DNA of 64,000 bases from positions 620,001-684,000 of the forward strand of contig NZ_NWFK02000001.1 of NCBI RefSeq assembly GCF_002313155.2. The letters are read 5' to 3'. Below are positions 38,045-46,197 of the stretch, piece by piece. Each line of letters opens with the position of its first letter. The first letter of the stretch is position 1. Under the pieces are notes generated by a model, which worked only from the letters and a program-made list of their open reading frames with translations, was not told where the DNA came from and did not search any database. The position numbers and the translations under genes are program-made. Source of the DNA: Psychrobacter sp. FDAARGOS_221. GTDB taxonomy: Bacteria; Pseudomonadota; Gammaproteobacteria; Pseudomonadales; Moraxellaceae.

Positions 38045-39178
38045 ATGACTTATTCAATCTTTTGCCAAAATCCAAACGATCAGTTAAAAGAACCAATGTT
38101 CTTTGGTCAGCCGGTCAACGTAGCACGCTATGACCAGCAAAAGCATCCTATCTTTGAGCAGCTTATTGAAAAACAACTGTCGTTTTTCTGGCGTCCAGAA
38201 GAAGTCGATGTGTCAAAAGACCGCATCGATTATTCAAACCTATCTGCGCATGAGCAGCATATTTTTATCAGTAACCTAAAGTATCAAACCCTACTCGACT
38301 CTATTCAAGGGCGCAGTCCAAACGTGGTATTGCTGCCATTGGTATCTATTCCTGAGTTAGAGACCTGGATTGAAACCTGGTCATTCTCTGAGACCATCCA
38401 CTCACGCAGTTATACCCACATCATTCGTAATATTGTCAACGACCCGTCTGTGGTATTTGACGACATTATGGAAAACGAACATATCTTACAGCGTGCTTCA
38501 GATATTGCCTTCTACTACGATGATCTGTATCAAAGCTCACAGCTATATAGCCTATTTGGCGAAGGCACGCATACAGTCAATGGCGAAGAAAAATATGTTG
38601 ATCTTGCCAAGTTAAAAAAACAACTGTATCTGTGCTTAATGGCGGTCAACGTACTTGAAGCCATCCGCTTTTATGTATCATTTGCCTGCTCGTTTGCATT
38701 CGCTGAACGTAAGCTGATGGAAGGTAACGCCAAGATTATTAAATTAATTGCACGCGATGAAGCGCTACATTTAACCAGTACGCAACATATGATCAATATC
38801 ATGGCATCAGGTAAAGATGATCCTGAAATGGCGCAAATTGCCAAAGATTGCTATGACGAAAGTATTGAGATCTTCCGTAAAGCTGCTGAGCAAGAAAAAG
38901 AATGGGCTGGCTATTTGTTTAAAGACGGCTCTATGATTGGTCTTAACAAAGATATCTTGTGTCAATACGTTGAGTACATTACCAACTTACGTATGGAAGC
39001 GGTTGGCCTGCCAGCCATCTTCCCTGAGTCAAGAACCAACCCAATCCCATGGATTAATACTTGGTTGTCTTCAGATAACGTTCAGGTTGCACCACAAGAG
39101 ACAGAAATCAGCTCTTACTTAGTGGGACAAATCGATTCAGACTTATCTGACAGTGATTTCGACGACTTTGAACTATAA
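38045..39178 (+). CDS. nrdB: Class Ia ribonucleoside-diphosphate reductase, beta subunit
   Basis: The 377-residue subunit that carries the diiron site and tyrosyl radical for NrdA. The block [20 protein letters not shown] contains the Glu and His ligands and the radical Tyr. A later pair of ligands is in [16 protein letters not shown] (Glu and His). The C-terminal tail [12 protein letters not shown] should bind NrdA. Start ATG 38045 follows AAGG. It is followed by a YfaE-like ferredoxin gene (46 bp). I see no NrdR boxes in the upstream 216 bp, unlike nrdA. Confidence 0.96.
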   Translation: MTYSIFCQNPNDQLKEPMFFGQPVNVARYDQQKHPIFEQLIEKQLSFFWRPEEVDVSKDRIDYSNLSAHEQHIFISNLKYQTLLDSIQGRSPNVVLLPLVSIPELETWIETWSFSETIHSRSYTHIIRNIVNDPSVVFDDIMENEHILQRASDIAFYYDDLYQSSQLYSLFGEGTHTVNGEEKYVDLAKLKKQLYLCLMAVNVLEAIRFYVSFACSFAFAERKLMEGNAKIIKLIARDEALHLTSTQHMINIMASGKDDPEMAQIAKDCYDESIEIFRKAAEQEKEWAGYLFKDGSMIGLNKDILCQYVEYITNLRMEAVGLPAIFPESRTNPIPWINTWLSSDNVQVAPQETEISSYLVGQIDSDLSDSDFDDFEL

Positions 39179-39224
39179 GGTAAATAGCTTTAATCATTAA
39201 TATAAGAGGTAATCGTTAATTTCT

Positions 39225-39482
39225 ATGACTTGGGTTTTTACCGCAAAAACACGCTTTTATTTGCACGATGATGAAAGCTTACTTGATGGATTATTGCGTA
39301 CTGGGCATGATGTTAACTACCAATGTCGTGAGGGTTACTGTGGCAGCTGCCGAGTCACCCTCACCGCCTCCTCTTATCCGGTCACTTATGCTGAGCCGCC
39401 ACTAGCAATGATTGAGGGTTCTGAAATACTGCCCTGTTGTTGTCAGGTCAAAGGGATGGTTCGACTTAAAGATGTTCATTAG
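39225..39482 (+). CDS. yfaE: YfaE-like 2Fe-2S ferredoxin
   Basis: An 85-residue plant-type [2Fe-2S] ferredoxin with the ligand motif CREGYCGSC (CxxxxCxxC) at about residues 35-43 and the fourth Cys in ILPCCCQVKG. The close placement after nrdB matches E. coli nrdB-yfaE, where YfaE helps to maintain or rebuild the NrdB diiron-tyrosyl cofactor. The ATG at 39225 has GAGGT about 15 bases upstream. The operon ends in a strong terminator. Confidence 0.92.
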   Translation: MTWVFTAKTRFYLHDDESLLDGLLRTGHDVNYQCREGYCGSCRVTLTASSYPVTYAEPPLAMIEGSEILPCCCQVKGMVRLKDVH

Positions 39483-39516
39483 TTAATATCTTTAAGATAT
39501 AAATCGTATATGAATA

Positions 39517-39551
39517 AAAAGAACCGCCACTGAATCAGTGGCGGTTCTTTT
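39517..39551 (+). terminator. Rho-independent terminator of nrdB-yfaE
   Basis: A perfect 16-bp stem, AAAAGAACCGCCACTG with its complement, a 3-base loop, and T tail, 35 bp after the yfaE-like stop. Both orientations have flanking A/T, so it could also serve the convergent protease gene. Confidence 0.9.
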
Positions 39552-39639
39552 ATTAGGCTAGTTTATCAAGCTTGTGTATTTAGCATAATATTAAACCAAT
39601 CAGCTTTAAACCAACCCGCTTTCTATGCGCTAACGACCA

Positions 39640-40986
39640 TTACTCAAAATCAGGCTCTGATTCAGGTAAGACTGGATCAACGTCAGGTCTAGCACCATTT
39701 TCAAACAGCTCAATCAACTCTTCACGCATGCGCTCACGTTGCTCCTCTGTCAATGGGCTTGACCCTTCTGGTCTGTCAAACAAGCTGGCAGGATCATCAT
39801 TAACAGCTGGGGCTGGCGTCAGTAATTCACTTTGGCTTGGACGCTCTGCTAGCGTAATGTTGATATTCATGTTTTTAGAATTGCGCTGTACTTGTACTGA
39901 CAGCACTGTGTTTGGCATCTTGCGGGCCACATGCTGAATAAGACTATTGGCATCGGTCATTTCTACGCCATCGATAGATAAGATGACATCACCAATTTCT
40001 AGACCACTCTTAGCAGCCGGACTACCTGGGATAATATTACGCACTACAACCCCAGTAGAGTTATCAATCTTAGTTGGATCTCTTAGCTGTGATAATACTT
40101 CAATACCCAACCAACCACGGCTAACTTTACCGTCTTTAATGATGGCATTCATCACTTGCTCGACCAGTGCGGTCGGGATAGCAAAACCAATACCCATAGA
40201 GCCGCCTGAGCGTGAGAAGATAACGGTGTTAATACCGACCAATTCACCATAGGCATCAACTAACGCACCGCCTGAGTTGCCTGGGTTGATTGCCGCATCG
40301 GTTTGAATAAAGTCTTCAAACGTATTGACGCCTAAGCCGGTACGACCTGTTGCAGAGATGATACCTTGGGTCACAGTCTGGCCAACACCAAATGGGTTAC
40401 CAATGGCAAGCGCCACATCACCTACTTCAATTGGGTTTTCTCTGAACGCCAAAGCCTCAAGACCCGTCATATCGACTTTGATCACTGCCAAGTCACTGTC
40501 AGGATCGGTACCTACCACTTTTGCCACTGCTTTACGCCCATCATTTAGAGCAACCACAATCTCATCGGCTCTAGCAATAACGTGCGCATTGGTGACGATG
40601 TAACCATCTTTTGATACGATAACACCCGAGCCTAAGTTGGTCTCTGAACCTGCTTGCGGTGCTTGACCATGAAACTCGTAAAAACGACGTAATACAGGGT
40701 CATTCATATAAGGATTCTGGGTAACAGTCTGAGTGGTATAAATATTTACCACAGAGCGTGCCGCACGGGCAACCGCAGTATGATAAGACACAACCGGCTC
40801 AGGCTTATCAGACAATCTGTCGCCATTAAGAGGAATAGACGTCGTTTCACTGCGTGGCGGCTGCCATGTGGCTTGTTGACTGGCTTTCTGGTCAATATAA
40901 ACCCAAATAAATGCCGCTAATACCGCAAGCAATAATAGCCAGGGCAAAATTCTCCAGATTATATTTGATTTTGAAGATGCAGACAT
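39640..40986 (-). CDS. DegS/AlgW-like trypsin-type serine protease with one PDZ domain
   Basis: Membrane-anchored periplasmic S1C protease of 448 residues. The N-terminal membrane anchor is IIWRILPWLLLLAVLAAFIW. The catalytic triad is His in IVTNAHVIARADE, Asp in DPDSDLAVIKV, and Ser in NPGNSGGALVD. A single PDZ domain spans about 300-395 (GVVVRNIIPGSPAAKSGLEI). One PDZ plus anchor points to DegS/AlgW, which starts sigma-E-type stress signalling by cutting an anti-sigma factor. An acidic tail of about 60 residues (TPAPAVNDDPASLFDRPEGS...) is unusual. Start has GAGGAG upstream. Confidence 0.9.
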   Translation of the reverse strand: MSASSKSNIIWRILPWLLLLAVLAAFIWVYIDQKASQQATWQPPRSETTSIPLNGDRLSDKPEPVVSYHTAVARAARSVVNIYTTQTVTQNPYMNDPVLRRFYEFHGQAPQAGSETNLGSGVIVSKDGYIVTNAHVIARADEIVVALNDGRKAVAKVVGTDPDSDLAVIKVDMTGLEALAFRENPIEVGDVALAIGNPFGVGQTVTQGIISATGRTGLGVNTFEDFIQTDAAINPGNSGGALVDAYGELVGINTVIFSRSGGSMGIGFAIPTALVEQVMNAIIKDGKVSRGWLGIEVLSQLRDPTKIDNSTGVVVRNIIPGSPAAKSGLEIGDVILSIDGVEMTDANSLIQHVARKMPNTVLSVQVQRNSKNMNINITLAERPSQSELLTPAPAVNDDPASLFDRPEGSSPLTEEQRERMREELIELFENGARPDVDPVLPESEPDFE

Positions 40987-41301
40987 GTCACTCCTCGATA
41001 GTCTTAATGGCTAGATTGGTTTATGCTAGCGCAATGGGTATAGTGTAGGCGTCATAAAAGTTTAAAACGTCATTTTACAACTAAAAATAGTATTTAGTTT
41101 AACATTTGTTAACCGGTTACTGGTAAACCTCTCTCGCAAATTGCAGTTTAAATTGTTAAGTTCCTGTTACAACGCCCCCTAAAGCACATCTGTTTTATTG
41201 AACTTGCCCATGATAGATAGCATTTACAGCGTTAGATAGTTTAGAAAAAGCGCTAGATAAATCAGATGACTGACAACAGGTTAATTCATTAAGGATATAT
41301 T
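40987..41301. promoter_or_regulatory. Divergent promoter region, protease / Nif3-like gene
   Basis: 315 bp holding the promoters of two divergent genes. A short inverted motif, GTTAACCGGTTAC followed by TGGTAAACC, lies at about 41109-41130. No operator could be assigned. Confidence 0.35.
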
Positions 41302-42069
41302 ATGAATCATACTCAGATTTCTCCAACAGCACTGGCTCAATGGTGTGATACCTATTTGCAAGCCAGTGAGTTTAGCGACTATTGTCCTAACGGGCTACAA
41401 GTCGATACCGATACCCCGATTGAGAATATTATCACTGGCGTCACCGCTAGCCAAAACCTAATCGATGCGGCTATAGAAGCCAACGCTGATGCTATCTTGG
41501 TGCATCATGGCTACTTTTGGAAAGGTGAACCCTCTCCACTAACTGGCATGAAAGGTAAGCGTATCCGTAGTCTAATGCAGAACAACATCTCACTTTTGGC
41601 ATATCATTTACCATTAGATGCCCATCCTATTATCGGCAATAATGCGATATTGGCTGAGCAATTAGATCTTGAAATCACCGGCGCCCTCTACCCTCATGAG
41701 AAGCATCCGGTTGGTAATATTGCGAAATGCGATCCGATAACCATTCAAGATTTTATTACTAAAGTTAGTGACAAGTTACAGCGCATACCCACTCATATCA
41801 GTGCCGGTAATGACGTTATTACCCGTGTCGGTATATGTACTGGCGGCGCCCAAGATATGATTGAGCAAGCAGCGGCTATGGACTGTCAGCTCTATATATC
41901 AGGTGAGATATCTGAACGCACCACTCATGCCGCCAGAGAGCTTGGTATCGATTATTTAGCGTGTGGTCACCATGCCACTGAAAAAGGCGGTATTCAGGCA
42001 TTAGGTGATTTGATTGAGCAGTCTTTAGGCTTATCTGTTCGCTTTATCGATGATCCAAATCCAGCTTAA
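41302..42069 (+). CDS. Nif3-like dinuclear metal centre protein (YbgI family)
   Basis: A 255-residue NIF3/YbgI-family protein, known to form hexameric rings with two-metal sites. Metal-binding motifs: DAILVHHGYFWKGE (His pair), LPLDAHPIIGNNA, and the C-terminal LACGHHATEKGGIQAL (His, Glu). The N-terminal EFSDYCPNGLQV is also characteristic. Sometimes annotated as GTP cyclohydrolase I type 2, but a general function is not established. Start ATG 41302 has AAGGA upstream. Confidence 0.9.
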   Translation: MNHTQISPTALAQWCDTYLQASEFSDYCPNGLQVDTDTPIENIITGVTASQNLIDAAIEANADAILVHHGYFWKGEPSPLTGMKGKRIRSLMQNNISLLAYHLPLDAHPIIGNNAILAEQLDLEITGALYPHEKHPVGNIAKCDPITIQDFITKVSDKLQRIPTHISAGNDVITRVGICTGGAQDMIEQAAAMDCQLYISGEISERTTHAARELGIDYLACGHHATEKGGIQALGDLIEQSLGLSVRFIDDPNPA

Positions 42070-42453
42070 GCTGCTGTCAGCATTATAAGCTTTTGCTAGC
42101 TTCAGTCTCTGATCCGCATTTGTTAGCTGCTATATCCTGTAGCAGCTAATTTATTTTGCGTATTTATTCTACGTGCCTCTTGCTTAACCTTTATCTCTTA
42201 TATCGCTTACTCTAATTTTCTCTGTTATCTGCCTAGTTATTTAGTTATTAATCTGGTTATTTACTTGCCCGTCTAAACTTAGAACTGCCCTGTTTTAAGT
42301 TAAAGCACTAACTCAACAATTGTCGTTTAAAAATACTAAAGCTAAAGTTTGATTTAATCATATACCTATTTGAATAGTGTTATTTTATAATTAAACTATC
42401 AGGCTATTGCCATGTATTGATAGATAAACGTCATTAAAGATTAACGATGTTTA

Positions 42454-42517
42454 GGTAGGGTCTCATCGCCTAAAGCGTTTAGGTTTTAGCTCTAAAACGC
42501 CACTGATTAGTCCTACC
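42454..42517 (+). other. Structured element with two alternative internal hairpins
   Basis: An outer stem GGTAGGG/TCCTACC (42454-42460 with 42511-42517) encloses CCTAAA-gcg-TTTAGG (42469-42483) and TTTTA-gctc-TAAAA (42484-42497). GCGTTT (42475-42480) can instead pair with AAACGC (42495-42500), which would break the first hairpin. It could be a folded RNA or a DNA-level palindrome. Strand is assumed from mltF; no known RNA family recognised. Confidence 0.4.
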
Positions 42518-43264
42518 CTAAATCTTGAAATTTTGGTTTGTAGCCCGCATATAGAAAATGTAACAAAACCTATAGCGAAATGAAACAGTGCTTACTAAAT
42601 TAAGTGCCATAATAAAGGTTATCTTAACTTGGGCGATTTGTTTTGTTTCGCTTATTTTGTTTTGCAGCACACTGCACACTGCCAAATTTTACAAATCATC
42701 GCAAGTGCGGATTTTAATTGACTTAGGTTATTGATGTTTTATGGTCGCGCTTATTGAAATCTAACTATAAGCAAGCACTATGATTTAAGCTTATCGTACA
42801 AAACAGCTGTTTAAGTGTTCTGTACTAGCTTATTTAATACAAGCCATACGCAGCAGTATTATCGCTGCACCTATATAACCAGGTCCGTTAAGACTTTGCA
42901 GCTTTAAGGTATTAATCGATTTAAGTAGAGCTCAAATAGCGTTACCTGTGATTGTCATTAGTAAGTATTTTTTAGCTTCTAACAATTAATATTTCGCTTT
43001 AATAGCACCTTTATTAGATTAAAACCCGACAGCAACGCAGTTTAACGTTAACACTTAATAGCTATAAAAATAAAGATATCTGGTGTTACTGTTAACTGTC
43101 GCAAAGTAAAAAATAATATAAGGTAAATAACCGCTCGTATTTTTAACACGCCCCTTTTAATTAGCCAGCTGTTTATTAAGTGGTTAACAAAAATGACTGT
43201 GTTTAGATACCTGTTATTAGCAATACACTGTGAACCTTTACACCGTTTTAATGTGTGTTGCTAG

Positions 43265-43313
43265 AGCGCCTAATCATTGTTAATTAAACCGTTAAATGAT
43301 TGGCGACGCTTTT
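43265..43313 (+). other. Hairpin followed by T run in the gene-free region
   Basis: CGCC-t-AATCATT (from 43268) pairs with AATGATT-GGCG (ending 43305), leaving one bulged base. ACGC and then TTTTT follow (43310-43314). Terminator-like, yet there is no gene upstream on the plus strand for 1.2 kb. This fits the end of an unannotated small RNA or of an attenuated mltF leader. Confidence 0.4.
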
Positions 43314-43643
43314 TATCTTTATTGTTTTTAATTCGTCTTGCTAGCAGCACTTTTATTACCCACTAAGCAGCTGTATCGATTAGTGCTTAATAAACATTAT
43401 TAACAGGCTATTATTTTATTTTTAGCTTTCATTTTATCCAGTCAGCGATACCCAGTATTTTGGTATTCGCTTATGCCATCAAAAACACGGCACAAAACTG
43501 GTTAAATAAATTGAAAATACAAGCAACATGAACCGCTTCGATTAATAATGATCCTGCTTGCTCATAGCTGTGGCTTAAGAGAGCTTAATACAATGGTGTA
43601 TGACTCTCCACACAGTATGGATGATTAGACAAAGGAGACATCC

Positions 43644-44963
43644 ATGCAACGCATGACCTATTGGTATAAAAGTAGCAAGGCATCACACACGCATCTTCCT
43701 ATTGATAATCAACAGCTGGCTTATTGCCAGGACTGTCACCCTGTCAGAAAATCAGTCGTTAATACGCAAGGCTTTTATAAGCCACAGCCCAATAAAAATA
43801 TTAATAAACCAGCACCGCGTCTAACTGACCTTAGCCTGTTAGATAAGCTAAATGCTTATCTTGATCGCGATACTAAGCACAAAAAGTGGACCAAAAATAA
43901 ACTAATTGCCAGCATTACCTTGGCCTCTTTGTCTGTTATTGGTATTAGTAACTTTGCTTTTTCTGGTCCAGAACCAGAAGCCTATAGCACTGTAATGGCG
44001 ACAAAAACCTTAACTCTTGCCTCTGTTGCTGGTGATAGCACCTTTTTCTCGACCGATGGTTTTCAGCATGGCTTTGGCTATGATATTGCGCGCTCTTACG
44101 CCAATGAGTTGGGTGTTACTCTACTGGTTAAAAACTTCGACAATGAGGTCGAAGCGCTACATGCAGTCAGTACAGGTGAAGCTGATATGGCATTAACCAC
44201 GGCCAGTACCCAATTAATTGAGAAAAATGATGTCACAGCCATTAATATCAGCTGTGGCTTTGACAGCAGTCTAACTCAAAATGGTCTAAACCCAAGAACC
44301 AGTTGGAGCTTCCGCAGCAATCAAGATCAACTTGCGGTACAAGCCAGCCATTTCTTATGCCAAAATGGCCAGCTCATCAACACTGCAAATATTGCAAACT
44401 TTTATGATCAAACTTTGTTAAAAGATGACTATAACCGTAAACACTTTGAAAAAGTAATGGCCAATAACCTACCCTTATATCTGGCGTCTTTTCAAGAACA
44501 AGCGGAAAACTATGATCATGATTGGCAGCTACTCGTTGCCATGGGCTATCAAGAATCACAATTAGATGCCAATGCTGTCTCACCGACAGGTGTGAGAGGC
44601 TTAATGATGCTGACTAATAACACAGCCGAAGCCATGGGTGTCTCTAATCGTGTCGACCCCTATCAAAGTATTGGTGGCGGCGCCCGTTATCTAGAGCAGC
44701 TAAAAGAAAGATTTAGTGATATCCCAAATCCAGATAGAATCTGGTTTGCATTGGCTTCCTACAATATGGGCCCAAATGCGATTGCAAAAATTCAAGACAA
44801 ATTATCGTTAGCTGGAAAGGATCCCAACAGCTGGGCCAACGTCTACAGCTATATGTTAGACAATGCTACTAGCAACTCACGCTACGTACAGTGTATGCAC
44901 TACGTGACCAGTATCCGTAGCTATTTAGAGACCTTAAAGTCGCAGACTAATTTACTCACTTAA
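43644..44963 (+). CDS. mltF: MltF-like membrane-bound lytic transglycosylase
   Basis: Cleaves peptidoglycan glycan strands. It combines a periplasmic solute-binding-protein-like domain (residues about 125-260, with FGYDIARSYANELGVTLLVK and EADMALTTAS) with an SLT lysozyme-like domain. In that domain the catalytic Glu is in LLVAMGYQESQLDANAVSPT, followed by GVRGLMMLTNNTAEAMGV and FALASYNMGPNAI. This is the MltF architecture. The N-terminus is unusual: about 88 hydrophilic residues with a CQDC motif (CxxC) precede a membrane segment at about 90-108. The ATG 43644 has AAAGGAG upstream, so the extension is probably real. There is no lipobox. Confidence 0.88.
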   Translation: MQRMTYWYKSSKASHTHLPIDNQQLAYCQDCHPVRKSVVNTQGFYKPQPNKNINKPAPRLTDLSLLDKLNAYLDRDTKHKKWTKNKLIASITLASLSVIGISNFAFSGPEPEAYSTVMATKTLTLASVAGDSTFFSTDGFQHGFGYDIARSYANELGVTLLVKNFDNEVEALHAVSTGEADMALTTASTQLIEKNDVTAINISCGFDSSLTQNGLNPRTSWSFRSNQDQLAVQASHFLCQNGQLINTANIANFYDQTLLKDDYNRKHFEKVMANNLPLYLASFQEQAENYDHDWQLLVAMGYQESQLDANAVSPTGVRGLMMLTNNTAEAMGVSNRVDPYQSIGGGARYLEQLKERFSDIPNPDRIWFALASYNMGPNAIAKIQDKLSLAGKDPNSWANVYSYMLDNATSNSRYVQCMHYVTSIRSYLETLKSQTNLLT

Positions 44964-45012
44964 GGTATGACTTTTATAGGCCAAATCTTAGCTATGACCG
45001 AATTTAGATAAT

Positions 45013-45042
45013 AAAAAAGAGCTCAATATTGAGCTCTTTTTT
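45013..45042 (+). terminator. Rho-independent terminator of mltF
   Basis: A fully palindromic 30-bp element, AAAAAAGAGCTCAA and its complement, with T run. It is the last recognisable host element before the prophage end at 45058. Confidence 0.88.
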
Positions 45043-45060
45043 TGTCGCTAAGATAGGTGT

Positions 45061-45104
45061 AGCCGGTCGCTAAAAATGAGAATCGCAACCAGTCAAAATG
45101 AGAA
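45061..45104. repeat. Two 22-bp-spaced sites at the prophage end (Mu R1/R2-like)
   Basis: AAAATGAGAA occurs at 45073-45082 and again at 45095-45104, exactly 22 bp apart. Each copy has a similar left flank (GGTCGCT and CCAGTC). This is the arrangement of the contiguous R1 and R2 transposase-binding sites at the Mu right end. A third, inverted relative lies at 45135-45153 (GTTCCCATTTTAACTGGTT). It matches the complement of 45087-45105 at 17 of 19 positions. Confidence 0.65.
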
Positions 45105-45185
45105 CAAAAAACCCAGTTAAAACGCCTTTTAAACGTTCCCATTTTAACTGGTTTTTATTGCTTTGTATTGTATATACTAACCTTG

Positions 45186-45233
45186 TTAAAGCATCTTTGA
45201 GGCTATTATAAATAGCATTTAAAGATGCTTTAA
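45186..45233 (-). terminator. Long hairpin after the last tail gene
   Basis: A perfect 13-bp stem, TTAAAGCATCTTT (45186-45198) with AAAGATGCTTTAA (45221-45233). It encloses a second helix, GCTATT/AATAGC (45202-45216). It lies 24 bp beyond the stop of the last minus-strand gene, so it probably ends the late transcript, though the T run is short. Confidence 0.65.
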
Positions 45234-45256
45234 TCGTCAGTCCAAGCTGTACTTAT

Positions 45257-45880
45257 TTAAAAGTGGCTTGTGTCGATAACCAAAAAGTCGATTGCGGAGC
45301 TGGATTCAAAGTTTTCGAATGGGGGTGCGGTGGTTACTGCTTTTGTATACCAGCACAACTCTCCTTGTTCTATAGTCCATACCGTAGTAATAAAGTACGC
45401 GAGATTAGCAACACCTCCAAGTTGGATGATGAATGGTATTTTATTAGGGACAATTGCTAAGTTAGTAGTACCGTAATTACGTCTGCCGTGTCTTTGAGCA
45501 TCAATCCCAGCATCAGCTTTGATATGATCAATAACATTCAGACTTGGGTAGCGACTACTAAATGTAATTACACCATCGCTGTCATATACTTCTAGCCCAT
45601 ACTCATTTTGTCGTGCCTGAGGCAACATATAATCAAATATATGCACTTTAGCACCTGTACTACCAGCTATCTGAATCAATCCGTCTGGTTTATTGGGATT
45701 GAAGAACAGGTGAGTAACACCGCTATCGTCATCTGCAACGGGTTGCAGTGCGTATATTTTACTTGGATCGATATAAGTAGCACTTGCTTGCTGTTGTATA
45801 ATAGTTGATGTCAGTGACAGATCATAAGCTTGGTTTGCAGTCACTTGTAGTGATCCATCAGAGTTATACACCTCGAACAT
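45257..45880 (-). CDS. Distal tail protein, 207 aa
   Basis: Last gene of the tail module, overlapping the previous one by one base. The N-terminal segment MFEVYNSDGSLQVTANQAYD and a middle segment GLEVYDSDGVITFSSRYPSL share the 'xVYDSxG' motif with the C-terminus of J. This suggests a family of tail-tip or fibre-associated proteins. The rest is beta-rich with no membrane segment. Exact role unknown; receptor-contact or tail-tip decoration is inferred from position. Confidence 0.7.
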   Translation of the reverse strand: MFEVYNSDGSLQVTANQAYDLSLTSTIIQQQASATYIDPSKIYALQPVADDDSGVTHLFFNPNKPDGLIQIAGSTGAKVHIFDYMLPQARQNEYGLEVYDSDGVITFSSRYPSLNVIDHIKADAGIDAQRHGRRNYGTTNLAIVPNKIPFIIQLGGVANLAYFITTVWTIEQGELCWYTKAVTTAPPFENFESSSAIDFLVIDTSHF

Positions 45881-46191
45881 TAGTACACTCCAATAATTAC
45901 TTTAGTTTTTGAAAAGTCTCTATATCGATAGTTAAGAGCTGTAAACGTAACCGTGCACTTAGTACTTTCGAACTGCACATTAACACTGACACCCACACTG
46001 CTTAGTACCATTAATGGCTTTATCATATAAAACGGCGTTTGCTCAGCGAGCAAGGGGTGTGTAAAACTAACAGTCCTTGTTATCTCTGACTGATTTATGC
46101 CTTGCACCTCTTTTAAAATTTTGAAAGTGGTAAATGACGTATCTAATACTTTTTTACCTTTCTCATCCCATACTTGTAACCCTTGCATCAT
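45880..46191 (-). CDS. Small tail-associated protein, 103 aa
   Basis: Lies between J (6-bp gap) and the last tail gene (1-bp overlap), so translationally coupled. It starts MMQGLQVWDEKGKKVLDTSF, again with the V-x-D-x-x-G motif shared with J's end and the 207-residue protein. It is beta-rich and without cysteine pairs. Probably a tail-tip accessory protein, by position only. Confidence 0.65.
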   Translation of the reverse strand: MMQGLQVWDEKGKKVLDTSFTTFKILKEVQGINQSEITRTVSFTHPLLAEQTPFYMIKPLMVLSSVGVSVNVQFESTKCTVTFTALNYRYRDFSKTKVIIGVY

Positions 46192-46197
46192 TGCTCC

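Larger units (their letters stand above)
42070..43643. other. 1.57-kb gene-free region with structured elements
   Basis: No reading frame of useful length lies between the Nif3-like gene and mltF, and I see no tRNA, tmRNA, RNase P or CRISPR. It contains two RNA-structure candidates described separately (42454-42517 and 43265-43313). The length is unusual for this window, where most spacers are 50-500 bp. Confidence 0.5.

Noticed and set aside
42070..43643. tRNA, tmRNA, RNase P or CRISPR in the long gene-free region
   Set aside because: No T-loop or CCA-type signature, no tag-peptide frame, no regularly spaced repeats seen.
45058..45160. Repeats near 45.1 kb as the end of an IS21-like element
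   Set aside because: No istA/istB genes adjoin. The 22-bp spacing, the terminal TG and the directly following phage tail genes fit a Mu-like phage end better.
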